Assembly: GCA_023444095.1 (NCBI GenBank)
Contig: JAEZRP010000031.1
Span: forward strand, 51,539 to 115,538
Reading direction: 5' to 3'
DNA from: Bacillota bacterium
GTDB lineage: Bacteria; Bacillota; Clostridia; Christensenellales; Aristaeellaceae
Length of the DNA stretch: 64,000 nucleotides
Every line of letters begins with the position of its first letter. Positions within the stretch are counted from its first letter, which is position 1. Shown one piece after another: positions 1 to 8,678 of this stretch. The notes under the pieces were generated by a model. The model did no database searches. It saw only the letters and a program-made list of their open reading frames with translations, and was not told where the DNA came from. A program made the translations under genes and the position numbers.

Positions 1-2
1 AG

Positions 3-1001
3 ATCTTCGTGAAGCGAGGCGAGATCGCCTGCCACGATCTTGACGCTGAGTCGCCGCACGTGGGCGTGAGCCTGCGCGTGAACCTCTTCTGGCTCGGCAA
101 GCAGCGGCTGGAGCTCGGCAAGGAATACTTTCTGAAATGCGGAACCGCACACGTCAGGATGCGGGTGCAATCTGTCGAGCGGATCGTGAACGCCTCGAAC
201 CTCACCGCAATGCTTCGGCAGTACGTCGAGAAAAACGAGGTCGCGGAGTGCGTCATCTCGCTCGAGCAGCCGATCGCCTTCGACGCGGCGGGCGTCGTCG
301 AGGGAACGAGCCGGTTCGTCATCGTCGACAATTACGAGATCGCGGGTGGCGGCATCATCACCGAACCGGCGGTCGCGGACGATTACGACGTGCGGAACAT
401 CCGCTGGTCGGCAGGGCGGATCACCCAGTCAGAGCGTGGCAGGCACATCAAGGACAACGGCCTTGTGGTATGGATGACGGGCCTCTCCGGCGCGGGCAAG
501 ACGACCATCGCGCAGGAGGTGGAGCGCATCCTCGTCGAGGCGGGGATTCCCGCTTACGTGCTCGACGGCGACGACCTCAGGCGCGGCCTCAACAGGGATC
601 TAGGCTTCTCCCCCGAGGACCGCACGGAGAACATGCGGCGCACCATGGAGGTCGCAAACCTTTTCCGCAAGGCAGGCACGGTCGCGATCGTCTCCCTCAT
701 CTCACCCTTCGAGGCGTCGCGGCGCGCGGCGCGCACGCTCGTAGGCGAGCGCTTCCTCGAGGTGTACGTCAAGGCAAGCCTCGCGACCTGCCAGTCGCGC
801 GACCCGAAGAAGCTCTACAAGAAGGCGGAAGACGGCGGTATCAAGAATTTCACGGGCATCGACGGCTCCTACGAGGTGCCGACGCACCCCGATCTCGTGC
901 TCGACACGGAGAAATGGTCCGAGGTCGAGTGCGTAGAGAGCCTTCTGGGCGCGATCTCCCGTATGCTCGGAAACATCAGCCTGGGCGTGACGGACGACTG
1001 A
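3..1001 (+). CDS. cysNC: CysNC, C-terminal part: sulfate adenylyltransferase subunit 1 fused to APS kinase (5' truncated by window edge)
   Basis: The frame is already open at base 3 (reads IFVKRGEIA), so the start lies left of the window; the GTG at base 9 is internal. Roughly the first 130 visible residues resemble the last beta-barrel domains of the EF-Tu-like CysN GTPase. Residues about 150–325 are APS kinase: P-loop GLSGAGKTT, then DGDDLRRGLNRDLGFS and FTGIDGSYEVP near the end. By family knowledge CysN with CysD makes adenylyl sulfate and the CysC domain phosphorylates it to PAPS, the universal sulfate donor, in the cytosol. The same-strand neighbours include a sulfotransferase (4857–5669), so this copy probably supplies PAPS for surface polymer sulfation, not for cysteine synthesis. 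CysD would be expected just left of the window. Confidence 0.93.
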   Translation: MFVKRGEIACHDLDAESPHVGVSLRVNLFWLGKQRLELGKEYFLKCGTAHVRMRVQSVERIVNASNLTAMLRQYVEKNEVAECVISLEQPIAFDAAGVVEGTSRFVIVDNYEIAGGGIITEPAVADDYDVRNIRWSAGRITQSERGRHIKDNGLVVWMTGLSGAGKTTIAQEVERILVEAGIPAYVLDGDDLRRGLNRDLGFSPEDRTENMRRTMEVANLFRKAGTVAIVSLISPFEASRRAARTLVGERFLEVYVKASLATCQSRDPKKLYKKAEDGGIKNFTGIDGSYEVPTHPDLVLDTEKWSEVECVESLLGAISRMLGNISLGVTDD

Positions 1002-1087
1002 GGCGCGGAAAAAATAATCATCAAACAGTTTCAGCGGGAATCCGGCAAAATGGTCCATGCCGGTTGCCCAGAGAAAGGACACAGTCG

Positions 1088-2308
1088 ATGCAGCTGTTAC
1101 AGGACGCGAAGGCATTCTTCAAGCGCCACAAAAACCTTTTTCAATATGTGTGGCCCGTCTACTGGGTTTACCGCAGAAGCGTGATGGCCCTCGCCCGCGC
1201 GATCCACGGAATGGATTCCAACAAGGTGATCTTTTCCAGCTATTACTCGAAGTTCTACAACGACAATCCCCGGTACATATCGGAAAAGCTCCACGAGATG
1301 AGGCCCGGGACCGACATCGTATGGCTGTTCAACAAGTCCAAAATCGATCGTGCCGTCGTGCCGGAATATGTGCGCAAGGTGCAGCCCATCTCCGTCCGGG
1401 GGCTGGTCGAGCAGGCGACCGCCATGGTCTGGGTCGACAACGTGAAAAAGAGCGAGGCGCTCTCGGTGGGCCGCAAACAGTATTATATCAACACGTGGCA
1501 CGGGGACCGCGGCTTCAAACGGGTCGGCGCGGACAATGACAAGCGCCGGATCAAGTCGCTGGAACGGCTGGAGCGGAAGTGCTCGCTCATGGTGGCCGGC
1601 TCCCGATTCGGAGAGAGCACCTATCGCACCGCCTTCGATTATCGGGGCGAGGTTCTGCGCGCAGGCTGCCCCCGCAACGACATCCTGCTGAAGGGCGATC
1701 CCGAGACCACCGCCCGCGTCCGCGGAGCGCTGGGCATCCCGGATGGCGCAAAGGTGCTCATCTATGCGCCCACCTATCGGGATGCAAAGAAGGAAGCGCA
1801 CGCGTGCGAGATCGACCTGGCCCGGGCGCTCAGATGCTTTGAGGAGTCGACCGGCGAAAAATGGGTGTGCCTCTACCGCGCCCACTACATGAGTCGTGGC
1901 CTGAAGCTAAAGGATTTGGGCGACCGGCTGATCGATGCGACGAAATGGCCGGAGATGGCGGAGCTCCTTCTGGTGAGCGACGCGCTTATTTCCGATTATT
2001 CGTCCTGCACCTGCGACTTCACGTTGACGGGTCGTCCTGCGTTTCTGTACATCGACGACCTCGATGACTACGTGGATCAAAACCGGGAGCTATACTTCGA
2101 CCTGAACGAGTCCCCCTTCCTGTTGGCCCGCAACATGGACGAGCTGGAAGCGCTCATCCGCGAGACCGACGCGGAGGCGGCCCGCAAGAACAGTCGGACG
2201 CTGGACGCATTTTTTGGAACCAGCGAAACCGGCCGGGCGACCGAGGCGGTGTGCGAATACATCATCGGCAAGCTGGACGAAAGCGAGAAGAAAAGGGCCG
2301 TCCGTTGA
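1088..2308 (+). CDS. CDP-glycerol glycerophosphotransferase family protein (TagB/TagF-like), copy 1
   Basis: A 406-residue cytosolic or membrane-associated enzyme of the teichoic-acid polymerase family, which transfers glycerol phosphate (or a related polyol phosphate) from a CDP donor to a lipid-linked acceptor. Family signatures are NTWHGD near residue 135, the GCPRND segment near 200, YAPTYRD near 222 and the donor-site motif ISDYSS near 300. The frame is open far upstream, but ATG 1088 is chosen because AGAAAGGAC sits just before it and homology begins there. It lies 86 bases after cysNC and 52 before a paralog of similar length, in one operon. It is shorter than full TagF (about 700 residues), resembling the single-domain TagB-type enzymes. 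The exact donor and acceptor cannot be read from sequence. Confidence 0.88.
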   Translation: MQLLQDAKAFFKRHKNLFQYVWPVYWVYRRSVMALARAIHGMDSNKVIFSSYYSKFYNDNPRYISEKLHEMRPGTDIVWLFNKSKIDRAVVPEYVRKVQPISVRGLVEQATAMVWVDNVKKSEALSVGRKQYYINTWHGDRGFKRVGADNDKRRIKSLERLERKCSLMVAGSRFGESTYRTAFDYRGEVLRAGCPRNDILLKGDPETTARVRGALGIPDGAKVLIYAPTYRDAKKEAHACEIDLARALRCFEESTGEKWVCLYRAHYMSRGLKLKDLGDRLIDATKWPEMAELLLVSDALISDYSSCTCDFTLTGRPAFLYIDDLDDYVDQNRELYFDLNESPFLLARNMDELEALIRETDAEAARKNSRTLDAFFGTSETGRATEAVCEYIIGKLDESEKKRAVR

Positions 2309-2360
2309 GCCCTGACCGCCGCCGGATCATTCCGGCACCGAACAGGAAGGGGGATCGACC

Positions 2361-3515
2361 TTGAACATTGTGGACAGGTTCCCGCAGCTCGGAAGGCTCT
2401 ATCATCAGGCACTGACCGTGTATGCGCGCCTTCTCAACGGCGTCGACTCCCGCAAGGTGGTCTTCACTTGCTTCAAAGGCCGTTCCTACGGAGACAATCC
2501 CAGAACCATATCGGAAAGGCTTCATGAACTGTACCCCGAGGCCCGCCAGGTTTGGCTTCTCAACAAGAGCTATATGAAGGCGTACGACGCGCGCCTCCCG
2601 GAATACATAAAGCCGGTTTACATCCGCAGCCGTCAGGCGTACATGGAGTTGGGCACCGCGCGGGTCTGGGTGGACAACTTCACCAAGGACAACGTGCTGC
2701 GCCCGGCGAAGGGGAAGCAGTACTACATACAGACGTGGCATGGCGACCGTCCGATCAAGAAGATCGGCTACGACATGTATCCCGACGACTACAGGATCGA
2801 GGAGCTCGCGGATCTGATCCTGACGGGCTCCGATTTCGCCCAGCGCGTCTACCGCTCCGCCTTCCGGTACGAGGGTCCGTTCATGAACGAGGGTTGCCCC
2901 CGAAACGACATGCTGGTCAAAAACGATCCGGCGCAGGCCGTCCGGATCCGGGAGGCGCTGGGCGTTCCCGCGAACGTGAGATTGCTCCTGTACGCGCCGA
3001 CCTATCGGGAGGACGCCAAGGTCATCTCCATGAAGGAGCAGTTCGATCCCATCCACACGCTTCAGGTGCTCGAGGAAAAGACCAGGGAGAAGTGGGTGAT
3101 GCTGTTCCGGGCGCATTACAAGACGCAGCGGATCGACCTCGACGCGCTCGCCGGGCGGTTGGTAGACGTATCGAAGTGGGATGTCATGTCCGAGCTGTTG
3201 CTGGTCGCGGACTGTCTGATCACCGACTATTCCTCCTGCGCGATGGACTACGCGATCCTCGGAAGGCCCGCATTTTTCTATCAGGCTGACTACGAACACT
3301 ATATTTCCAACAGGGATGTCTACTTTGATCCCAAGACCGCGCCGCTTCTGATCGCCCACTCCCAGGCGGAGCTCGATCATCTGATTCGCGATACAGACGA
3401 TGACGCCGCCCGGGCGAACTGCGAAGCGATCTTTGATTACTTCGGCATTCGCGAGACGGGCCGCGCCACGGATTCGGTCTGCCAATACATCATCGACCGG
3501 TTGGGCGAGCGTTGA
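2361..3515 (+). CDS. CDP-glycerol glycerophosphotransferase family protein (TagB/TagF-like), copy 2
   Basis: A 384-residue paralog of the preceding gene. It carries the same signatures: QTWHGD near residue 125, GCPRND near 175, YAPTYRE near 207, FRAHYKTQ near 248 and ITDYSS near 287. The start is TTG at 2361, supported by AGGAAGGGGG eight bases upstream; no ATG is well placed. Two different single-domain enzymes in tandem are typical of pathways where one adds a priming polyol phosphate and the other extends or decorates the chain. That division of labour is inferred. It sits between the first paralog and the pyruvyl transferase, 31 bases from the latter, so it is clearly operonic. Confidence 0.88.
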   Translation: MNIVDRFPQLGRLYHQALTVYARLLNGVDSRKVVFTCFKGRSYGDNPRTISERLHELYPEARQVWLLNKSYMKAYDARLPEYIKPVYIRSRQAYMELGTARVWVDNFTKDNVLRPAKGKQYYIQTWHGDRPIKKIGYDMYPDDYRIEELADLILTGSDFAQRVYRSAFRYEGPFMNEGCPRNDMLVKNDPAQAVRIREALGVPANVRLLLYAPTYREDAKVISMKEQFDPIHTLQVLEEKTREKWVMLFRAHYKTQRIDLDALAGRLVDVSKWDVMSELLLVADCLITDYSSCAMDYAILGRPAFFYQADYEHYISNRDVYFDPKTAPLLIAHSQAELDHLIRDTDDDAARANCEAIFDYFGIRETGRATDSVCQYIIDRLGER

Positions 3516-3546
3516 TGCCGACGTGCCGGAGGAAAAGGAACAGCGC

Positions 3547-4674
3547 ATGAATGTCGCGATACTGAGCATCAACCTTCACACGAGAATGCTAAACTATGGC
3601 GCAGTTTTGCATAGCTGGTTCTTCCAACAGCTCATGCTGCGCCGCCCCGACGTAGGACGCTGCGATGTGATCGATTATGTGCCTCTCGTTCTTGTAAACC
3701 AGAAAAAACTTCTATATACACTTACCCGGCGCTCGTTCAAGACGCCCGGAACGTTTTTTCGCGACCTTGCGATGAATCTCGCGCTCGTCAGAAGATCAGG
3801 CCGCTTTCAGCGCTTCATCGATCGGGAGATGCGGTGTACGCCTGAGCGCTATACGTTCGAGCGTTTGAAGGATGCGCACCTCCCTTACGACACGGTCGTG
3901 TTCGAAAGCGACGTCATTTGGTCGCCGAGTTACTTTGGCGGGCAGTTCGATCCGGCCTTCTTTGGTGCGATCGGCAGCATGCAATCCATGCGTAAAATCG
4001 CTTTTGCAGCGAGTATGGGAAACGCTCATCTGACGGAAGCGCAGAAGGAAGAATGTAGCGCGCTCATGAGACATCTCGACGCAATTTCCATGCGCGAGAC
4101 ATACGCCTCGGAACTGATCCGGACCTTGACGCACAAGCCTGTGATGGACGTCGTCGACCCCGTGCTTCTTGCGGAACCGTCGGATTTTGACGCGATCACG
4201 TCGAAGAGGCTCGTCAAGCGCGATTACCTCCTGATCTATTTTCCGATTAAGCCGAACAACGGCGTCATCCGACTCGCACACCAATACGCGAAACAACGCG
4301 GTCTTAAGGTCGTGGAAGTATCCTGCCAGCCCTTGCACGCGATCCGAAACAAAACATATGCCGCAGCCGGAATCGAGGATTTCCTGTCGCTTATTCGAAA
4401 CGCGAGCGTCGTATTCTGTAATTCGCTGCATGGCTCCTGTCTTTCGCTGCTCTTTCATCGCGAGTTCTACGCCTTCGACCGCAATGGCGGCGAAAAGTAT
4501 CGCAACCTGTGCCGGAAGTTTGTGCTCGAAGATCGCTTTGTCGAAGTCAAGCGCTTCGTAGAGGCGAGACCCATCGACTGGCCACACATCGATTCGCTGC
4601 GCGAAAAATTCCGTTCAGAATCGCTGGAGTGGCTTGATCGCGAGTTGAAAAACGAGCATACGTACCAATTTTAG
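3547..4674 (+). CDS. Polysaccharide pyruvyl transferase family protein
   Basis: A 375-residue member of the PF04230-type family, which attaches pyruvate ketals from phosphoenolpyruvate to sugars of surface polysaccharides. Recognisable features are the N-terminal NYGAVLHSWFFQQ (family pattern N-x-G-A-x-L), VFESDVIWSP near residue 120, the central SMRETYASEL and the C-terminal SLHGSCLSLLF. ATG 3547 is chosen because GGAGGAAAAGGAA lies just upstream and homology begins exactly there. It follows two glycerophosphotransferase-like genes and precedes a sulfotransferase, so it probably decorates the same polymer with an acidic group. Base composition is a little more A+T-rich than upstream genes, as often seen in exchanged glycopolymer loci. 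The sugar acceptor is unknown. Confidence 0.85.
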   Translation: MNVAILSINLHTRMLNYGAVLHSWFFQQLMLRRPDVGRCDVIDYVPLVLVNQKKLLYTLTRRSFKTPGTFFRDLAMNLALVRRSGRFQRFIDREMRCTPERYTFERLKDAHLPYDTVVFESDVIWSPSYFGGQFDPAFFGAIGSMQSMRKIAFAASMGNAHLTEAQKEECSALMRHLDAISMRETYASELIRTLTHKPVMDVVDPVLLAEPSDFDAITSKRLVKRDYLLIYFPIKPNNGVIRLAHQYAKQRGLKVVEVSCQPLHAIRNKTYAAAGIEDFLSLIRNASVVFCNSLHGSCLSLLFHREFYAFDRNGGEKYRNLCRKFVLEDRFVEVKRFVEARPIDWPHIDSLREKFRSESLEWLDRELKNEHTYQF

Positions 4675-4856
4675 AGGCCGGATTCCAAGATGCGCGGACG
4701 TTATGATCCCGCAGATCAGAATGGAGGAGAAAGGAAAGGCGGCGCTTTTAGAACTTGCGCTCGGGACGGCATGGGCAGCTCACGACTTCTGTGAAGCGCG
4801 GCCCGGTCCCTGCGCCTTTCCGCACGCCGCTTCGAATGGTAAAGGAGGGACTCTCT

Positions 4857-5669
4857 TTGTGGAAGAAACTCAAGGCCAAGGTACGAAAGCTGGGCAGAAG
4901 CGGAGGATATACGCGGCAGCGCATCTATGAATTTTTGTGCATGCTGAACAGGGTCCGCAAACACGGTTCGTATTACGAGCGCTCGATTTTTTGTATTCCG
5001 GAAAAAAAGGTGCTCTACGTGAGCGTCCCCAAGGCGGGAAACACATCCATCAAGGCCTCGATGTACGCGCTTCCGGAAAAAGAAGACTACCGGGCAGTCC
5101 ACTCGGAGATCAGGAAGATCAGTGAGCATTCGAGATGGTCAAAAATCGGCGATTACGCGGATTACTTTAAGTTCACGTTTGTGCGCAATCCGTTTGAGCG
5201 CCTCGTTTCCTGCTACGAGAACAAGCTTCACTCGGACGTCGCGGGCCTGGGAAAAACGCTGTCGATGCTGATCTACGACCGATACCTGCTCGGGTTTCTC
5301 GGCAAGGATCGTGGGTTCATCAGTTTCGCGCGCCGGATATGCCTGATTCCGGACCGGCTGGCGGACAAACACTTTATGAGCCAGAGCTTTTCTCTCGTCG
5401 ACAAAAATGGAAACGTGCTGCTCAATTACGTGGGAAGACTCGAAAACATGAACGCGGATTATGAGACCATCCGCCAGAAGTTCAACTTCAAGCCCCTTCC
5501 CCATTACAACAAGACAAAAAAAGAAAAGCGCAACTGGATGGACTATTACGATCTCGACACCGCCCGGCGCGTGTATCGGCGCTACAAGACGGACATCGAG
5601 GTATTCGGCTATCAGGATACATACGAAAAGCTCGTCGCGTATCTGAAAGCGAAGGAAAAAGCCGCATAG
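4857..5669 (+). CDS. Sulfotransferase family 2-like carbohydrate sulfotransferase
   Basis: A 270-residue PAPS-dependent sulfotransferase of the Golgi/HNK-1-like family 2. The 5'-phosphosulfate loop is SVPKAGNTSIK (near residue 55), and the 3'-phosphate-binding motif is FKFTFVRNPFERLVSCYENK (near 105). The usual C-terminal HYNKT..., YD and Y...D..FGY segments follow. TTG 4857 is chosen because AAAGGAGG ends eight bases before it; an in-frame ATG at 4836 has no such site. Family knowledge: transfers sulfate from PAPS to a hydroxyl of a sugar. With the upstream APS kinase it forms a complete PAPS supply-and-use pair. No signal peptide is visible, so sulfation probably happens on cytosolic lipid-linked intermediates. 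It is the last gene of the + strand operon, which ends at the hairpin at 5676–5696. Confidence 0.85.
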   Translation: MWKKLKAKVRKLGRSGGYTRQRIYEFLCMLNRVRKHGSYYERSIFCIPEKKVLYVSVPKAGNTSIKASMYALPEKEDYRAVHSEIRKISEHSRWSKIGDYADYFKFTFVRNPFERLVSCYENKLHSDVAGLGKTLSMLIYDRYLLGFLGKDRGFISFARRICLIPDRLADKHFMSQSFSLVDKNGNVLLNYVGRLENMNADYETIRQKFNFKPLPHYNKTKKEKRNWMDYYDLDTARRVYRRYKTDIEVFGYQDTYEKLVAYLKAKEKAA

Positions 5670-5700
5670 AAAATGCCCCGCCGCTCTGCGACGGGGATTC
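5670..5700. terminator. Bidirectional terminator between convergent genes
   Basis: Stem CCCCGCCGC (5676–5684), loop TCT, then GCGACGGGG (5688–5696), with one mismatch. It is flanked by AAAA on the left, giving a U-tract for the − strand nfnB transcript, and by a T-rich stretch on the right for the + strand sulfotransferase operon. Confidence 0.75.
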
Positions 5701-5713
5701 TCATTTGGCAAAC

Positions 5714-7105
5714 CTATTCTTTCCCGCTCAGCTTCTCGTGGATCGCCTGCGCAGCCTTCTTTCCCGCGCCCATGGCGAGGATGACCGTCGCGGCGCCCGT
5801 CACGGCGTCGCCGCCCGCGTAGACGTATTCGCGGCTCGTCTCCATGGTGTCCTCGCTCACGATGATGCCGCCCCACTTCTCGGTTTTGAGGCCGGGGGTG
5901 GTGTTTCGGATGAGCGGGTTCGGGGAGTTGCCGATCGCGACGATGACGGTGTCGACGTTCATCGTGAACTCGCTGCCCTTCTTGGCGACCGGGCGGCGGC
6001 GTCCGGACGCGTCCGGCTCGCCCAATTCCATCTCCACGCACTCCATGCCAACCACCGAACCGTTCTCGTCGCCAAGGATGCGGGTGGGATTGGTGAGCAG
6101 TCTGAAATCGATGCCCTCCTCCTTCGCGTGGTGGACCTCCTCCACGCGCGCGGGCATTTCCGCCTCGCTTCTTCGATAGACGATGGAGACCTTGTCCGCC
6201 CCGAGCCGAAGCGCGCTTCTCGCCGCGTCCATGGCGACGTTTCCACCGCCGATCACCGCCACGCGCTTGCCGCGCTTGACGGGGGTATCGGCGTTCGGGA
6301 AGTCGTAGGCGCGCATGAGGTTCACGCGGGTCAAAAATTCGTTGGCGGAGTAGACGCCGTTCAGGTTCTCGCCCGGGATCTTCTGAAAATTCGGGAGGCC
6401 CGCGCCGGAGCCGACAAAAACCGCCTGATACCCCTCTTCGGTCAGAAGCTCGTCGAGGGTAACGCTTCTCCCCACGATCATGTCCGTCCGAATTTCGACG
6501 CCCATCTTCTCAAGCGTCGCGATCTCGTCGCGCACCAGCTTCTTGGGAAGCCTGAACTCGGGGATGCCGTACACCAGCACGCCGCCGGGGGTGTGGAGCG
6601 CCTCGAAGATGGTCACGTCGTAGCCGCGCTTGCGAAGATCGGCCGCGCAGGTGAGTCCCGCGGGGCCGGAGCCGACGACCGCCACCTTGACGCCGTTTGA
6701 CGGCGCGGGTTCCGCTTGCTTCACGCCATTTTCCATGGCGTAGTCGGCCGCAAACCGCTCAAGCCGCCCGATGCCTACGGGCTCTCCCTTGATGCCGCGC
6801 ACGCACTTCATCTCGCACTGCGTCTCCTGTGGGCACACGCGCCCGCACACGGCGGGCAGACCGTTCGTCTCGCGGATCTTTTCGTACGCCTCCGTATGTT
6901 TTCTCTCGCTGATGAGCTTGATGAACTCCGGGATCGCCACGTTCACGGGGCAGCCCGCGACGCAGGGCTTGTGCCTGCACTGGAGGCAGCGCGCCGCTTC
7001 TTCGACGGCAGTTTCCTCGTCGTATCCGAGGGAAACCTCGGTGAAATTCCGGATGCGCTCCTCGGGCGCCTGTTCGCGCGCCGGATGCTTCTTCTTGATG
7101 TCCAT
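5714..7105 (-). CDS. nfnB: NfnB / GltA-type flavoprotein: NADPH-binding subunit of electron-bifurcating ferredoxin:NADP+ reductase
   Basis: A 463-residue member of the glutamate-synthase small-subunit family. The N-terminus carries two [4Fe-4S] cluster motifs (CLQCRHKPCVAGCP near residue 38 and CGRVCPQETQC near 88). Next comes an FAD site (VVGSGPAGLTCAADL near 145) and an NADPH site (VIGGGNVAMDAAR near 280), ending with the GGDAVTGAATVILAMGAGKKAA FAD-closing region. The start ATG overlaps the stop of nfnA (TAATG), implying translational coupling. The family alternatives are glutamate synthase beta subunit and NfnB. Because the partner is an NfnA-like iron–sulfur flavoprotein and no gltB is present, NfnB (NADH-dependent reduced ferredoxin:NADP+ oxidoreductase) is preferred. 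That reaction balances NADH, NADPH and ferredoxin pools in anaerobes. Confidence 0.88.
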   Translation of the reverse strand: MDIKKKHPAREQAPEERIRNFTEVSLGYDEETAVEEAARCLQCRHKPCVAGCPVNVAIPEFIKLISERKHTEAYEKIRETNGLPAVCGRVCPQETQCEMKCVRGIKGEPVGIGRLERFAADYAMENGVKQAEPAPSNGVKVAVVGSGPAGLTCAADLRKRGYDVTIFEALHTPGGVLVYGIPEFRLPKKLVRDEIATLEKMGVEIRTDMIVGRSVTLDELLTEEGYQAVFVGSGAGLPNFQKIPGENLNGVYSANEFLTRVNLMRAYDFPNADTPVKRGKRVAVIGGGNVAMDAARSALRLGADKVSIVYRRSEAEMPARVEEVHHAKEEGIDFRLLTNPTRILGDENGSVVGMECVEMELGEPDASGRRRPVAKKGSEFTMNVDTVIVAIGNSPNPLIRNTTPGLKTEKWGGIIVSEDTMETSREYVYAGGDAVTGAATVILAMGAGKKAAQAIHEKLSGKE

Positions 7106-7956
7106 TAGCCGCGCACCTCCCCCGTCAGCCTGCACGCGTGGCGCTCGGTGCTCTCCTTTTCTTCCGTCTGGTACATCTTCGCGCGCTTCATGGCCTCGTC
7201 GAAGTCGACCAAATGGCCGTCGAACTCCGGACCGTCCACGCATGCAAACTTCGTTTCGCCGCCGACGGTAAGCCTGCACCCGCCACACATCCCGGTTCCA
7301 TCCACCATGATGGTGTTCATGCTGACGATGGTATGGATGCCGTAGGGTCGGGTCATCTCGCTTACCGCGCGCATCATGGGTACGGGGCCGATGGCGATCA
7401 CGTGCTCGTACTTCACGCCTGCGTCGAGCAGCCCCTTGAGCGCCGTCGTCGTAAAGCCCTTGTGGCCGTTGGATCCGTCGTCAGTCATGACGATGACGTT
7501 CACGCCCGCCGCCTCGAGTTCGTCGAGCAGAATTGCGAGTCCGATGTTCCGGAAGCCAACGATCATGTCGACCTGCGCGCCGGTCTCGGAGAGCGCGACC
7601 GCCTGCGGGAACGCAATGGCGATGCCGAGCCCGCCGCCGATGACGCACACGCGCTTGCCCGCGAGCCCGGAAAAGTCGCTTGGGTTGCCCAGGGGACCGA
7701 CGAAATCCTGTATGAAATCGCCTTCGTTCAGCTCGTCGAGCCGTCGGGTCGTCGCGCCCATTTTCTGAAAGATAACGGTCACTTCGCCCGTCTCCCGGTC
7801 GTAGCCCGCGATGGTGAGCGGGATGCGTTCGCCTTCTTCGTCGATGCGAAACATGATGAACTGCCCGGGCTTCGCATGGCGCGCCACGTTCGGCGCTTCG
7901 ATTTTCATCATGGTCGTCGTCTCGTTGAGCCGCCTTTTATATGTGATCTTGAACAT
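7105..7956 (-). CDS. nfnA: NfnA-like ferredoxin-NADP+ reductase subunit alpha (FAD and [2Fe-2S])
   Basis: A 283-residue ferredoxin-reductase-like flavoprotein, similar to NfnA and the sulfide dehydrogenase alpha subunit. An N-terminal FAD barrel (PGQFIMFRID, RIPLTIAGYD) is followed by the nucleotide-binding GGGLGIAIAFP. A C-terminal cysteine cluster, GTGMCGGCRLTVGGETKFAC, should hold the [2Fe-2S] centre. By family knowledge it contacts NAD(H) and passes electrons to the NfnB subunit. ATG 7956 has GGGAGG seven bases upstream. It starts 11 bases after deoC and overlaps nfnB by one base, so the three genes form an operon. Dihydroorotate dehydrogenase electron-transfer subunit PyrK is the main look-alike. 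The adjacent GltA-family partner argues against it. Confidence 0.87.
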   Translation of the reverse strand: MFKITYKRRLNETTTMMKIEAPNVARHAKPGQFIMFRIDEEGERIPLTIAGYDRETGEVTVIFQKMGATTRRLDELNEGDFIQDFVGPLGNPSDFSGLAGKRVCVIGGGLGIAIAFPQAVALSETGAQVDMIVGFRNIGLAILLDELEAAGVNVIVMTDDGSNGHKGFTTTALKGLLDAGVKYEHVIAIGPVPMMRAVSEMTRPYGIHTIVSMNTIMVDGTGMCGGCRLTVGGETKFACVDGPEFDGHLVDFDEAMKRAKMYQTEEKESTERHACRLTGEVRG

Positions 7957-7967
7957 GCGCCCTCCCG

Positions 7968-8645
7968 TCAATAAGTGTCGATCGATCGGCCTTCGCCGGT
8001 GACGACGGCCTCGCTGCCATTGGAACCGATGCCGAGCCGGGCAGCGCCCATCTCGACGTATTTTTGCGCGGTCGCATAGTCCCGGATGCCGCCTGAGGGC
8101 TTGACCTTGATCCTGCCCTTCGCCTGATCGAGCATGATGGCGACCGCCTCGCACGTCGCGCCGTGGGACGCGAAGCCGGTGGATGTCTTCACAAAGTCCG
8201 CGCCCGCCGAAATCGAAGCCTCGACCGTGCGGCGGATGGTCCTTTCATCGATCTCGCTCGTCTCGAAGATGACCTTCACGATCGCGTTTTGGGCCTTCGC
8301 TTCCCCGACGACCGCGCGGATCTCCTCCTCTACCGTCTCCCAGTCGCCCGAAAGTGCGGCGGAGTAGTTCATCACCATGTCGAGCTCCCGCGCACCCTGC
8401 GAAAGGGCGAACCGGGCAATCGCGCGCTTGGCTTCCGTGCCGCCCGCGCCGTGCGGGAAGTCGACGACGCTGCCGACAAGCGTATCCGTGCCCGCACAAA
8501 GCTCCGCCGCGCGCTTCACATCGCGCGGATGCATGCACACGCTGTACACCTTGAGCGCGATGCCCGACTGGACCGCCTCGTCGATTTCCTCCCGCGTCAT
8601 GCCAGGCTTCAGGACCGCGTGATCGATATACCTTCCGATGTTCAT
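7968..8645 (-). CDS. deoC: Deoxyribose-phosphate aldolase
   Basis: A 225-residue class I aldolase that splits 2-deoxyribose-5-phosphate into glyceraldehyde-3-phosphate and acetaldehyde in deoxynucleoside catabolism. The TIM-barrel signatures are YIDHAVLKPG at the N-terminus, VGSVVDFPHGAG, VKVIFET carrying one active-site lysine and FVKTSTGF with the Schiff-base lysine. IKVKPSGGIRD and GIGSNGSEA lie at the end. An upstream in-frame ATG at 8660 exists, but 8645 gives the usual family length and has GGAG nine bases before it. It is the first gene of the deoC–nfnA–nfnB operon behind a good promoter (8679–8707). Its pathway partner deoB lies separately at 26971. Confidence 0.95.
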   Translation of the reverse strand: MNIGRYIDHAVLKPGMTREEIDEAVQSGIALKVYSVCMHPRDVKRAAELCAGTDTLVGSVVDFPHGAGGTEAKRAIARFALSQGARELDMVMNYSAALSGDWETVEEEIRAVVGEAKAQNAIVKVIFETSEIDERTIRRTVEASISAGADFVKTSTGFASHGATCEAVAIMLDQAKGRIKVKPSGGIRDYATAQKYVEMGAARLGIGSNGSEAVVTGEGRSIDTY

Positions 8646-8678
8646 CGCTTCCAGCTCCATTCCATGTGATTAGTTAAT

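Noticed and set aside
137..1087. Upstream extension of the first glycerophosphotransferase frame back to 137
   Set aside because: It lies in the antisense-like alternate frame of cysNC and is Arg-rich; ATG 1088 has a ribosome site and starts the homology.
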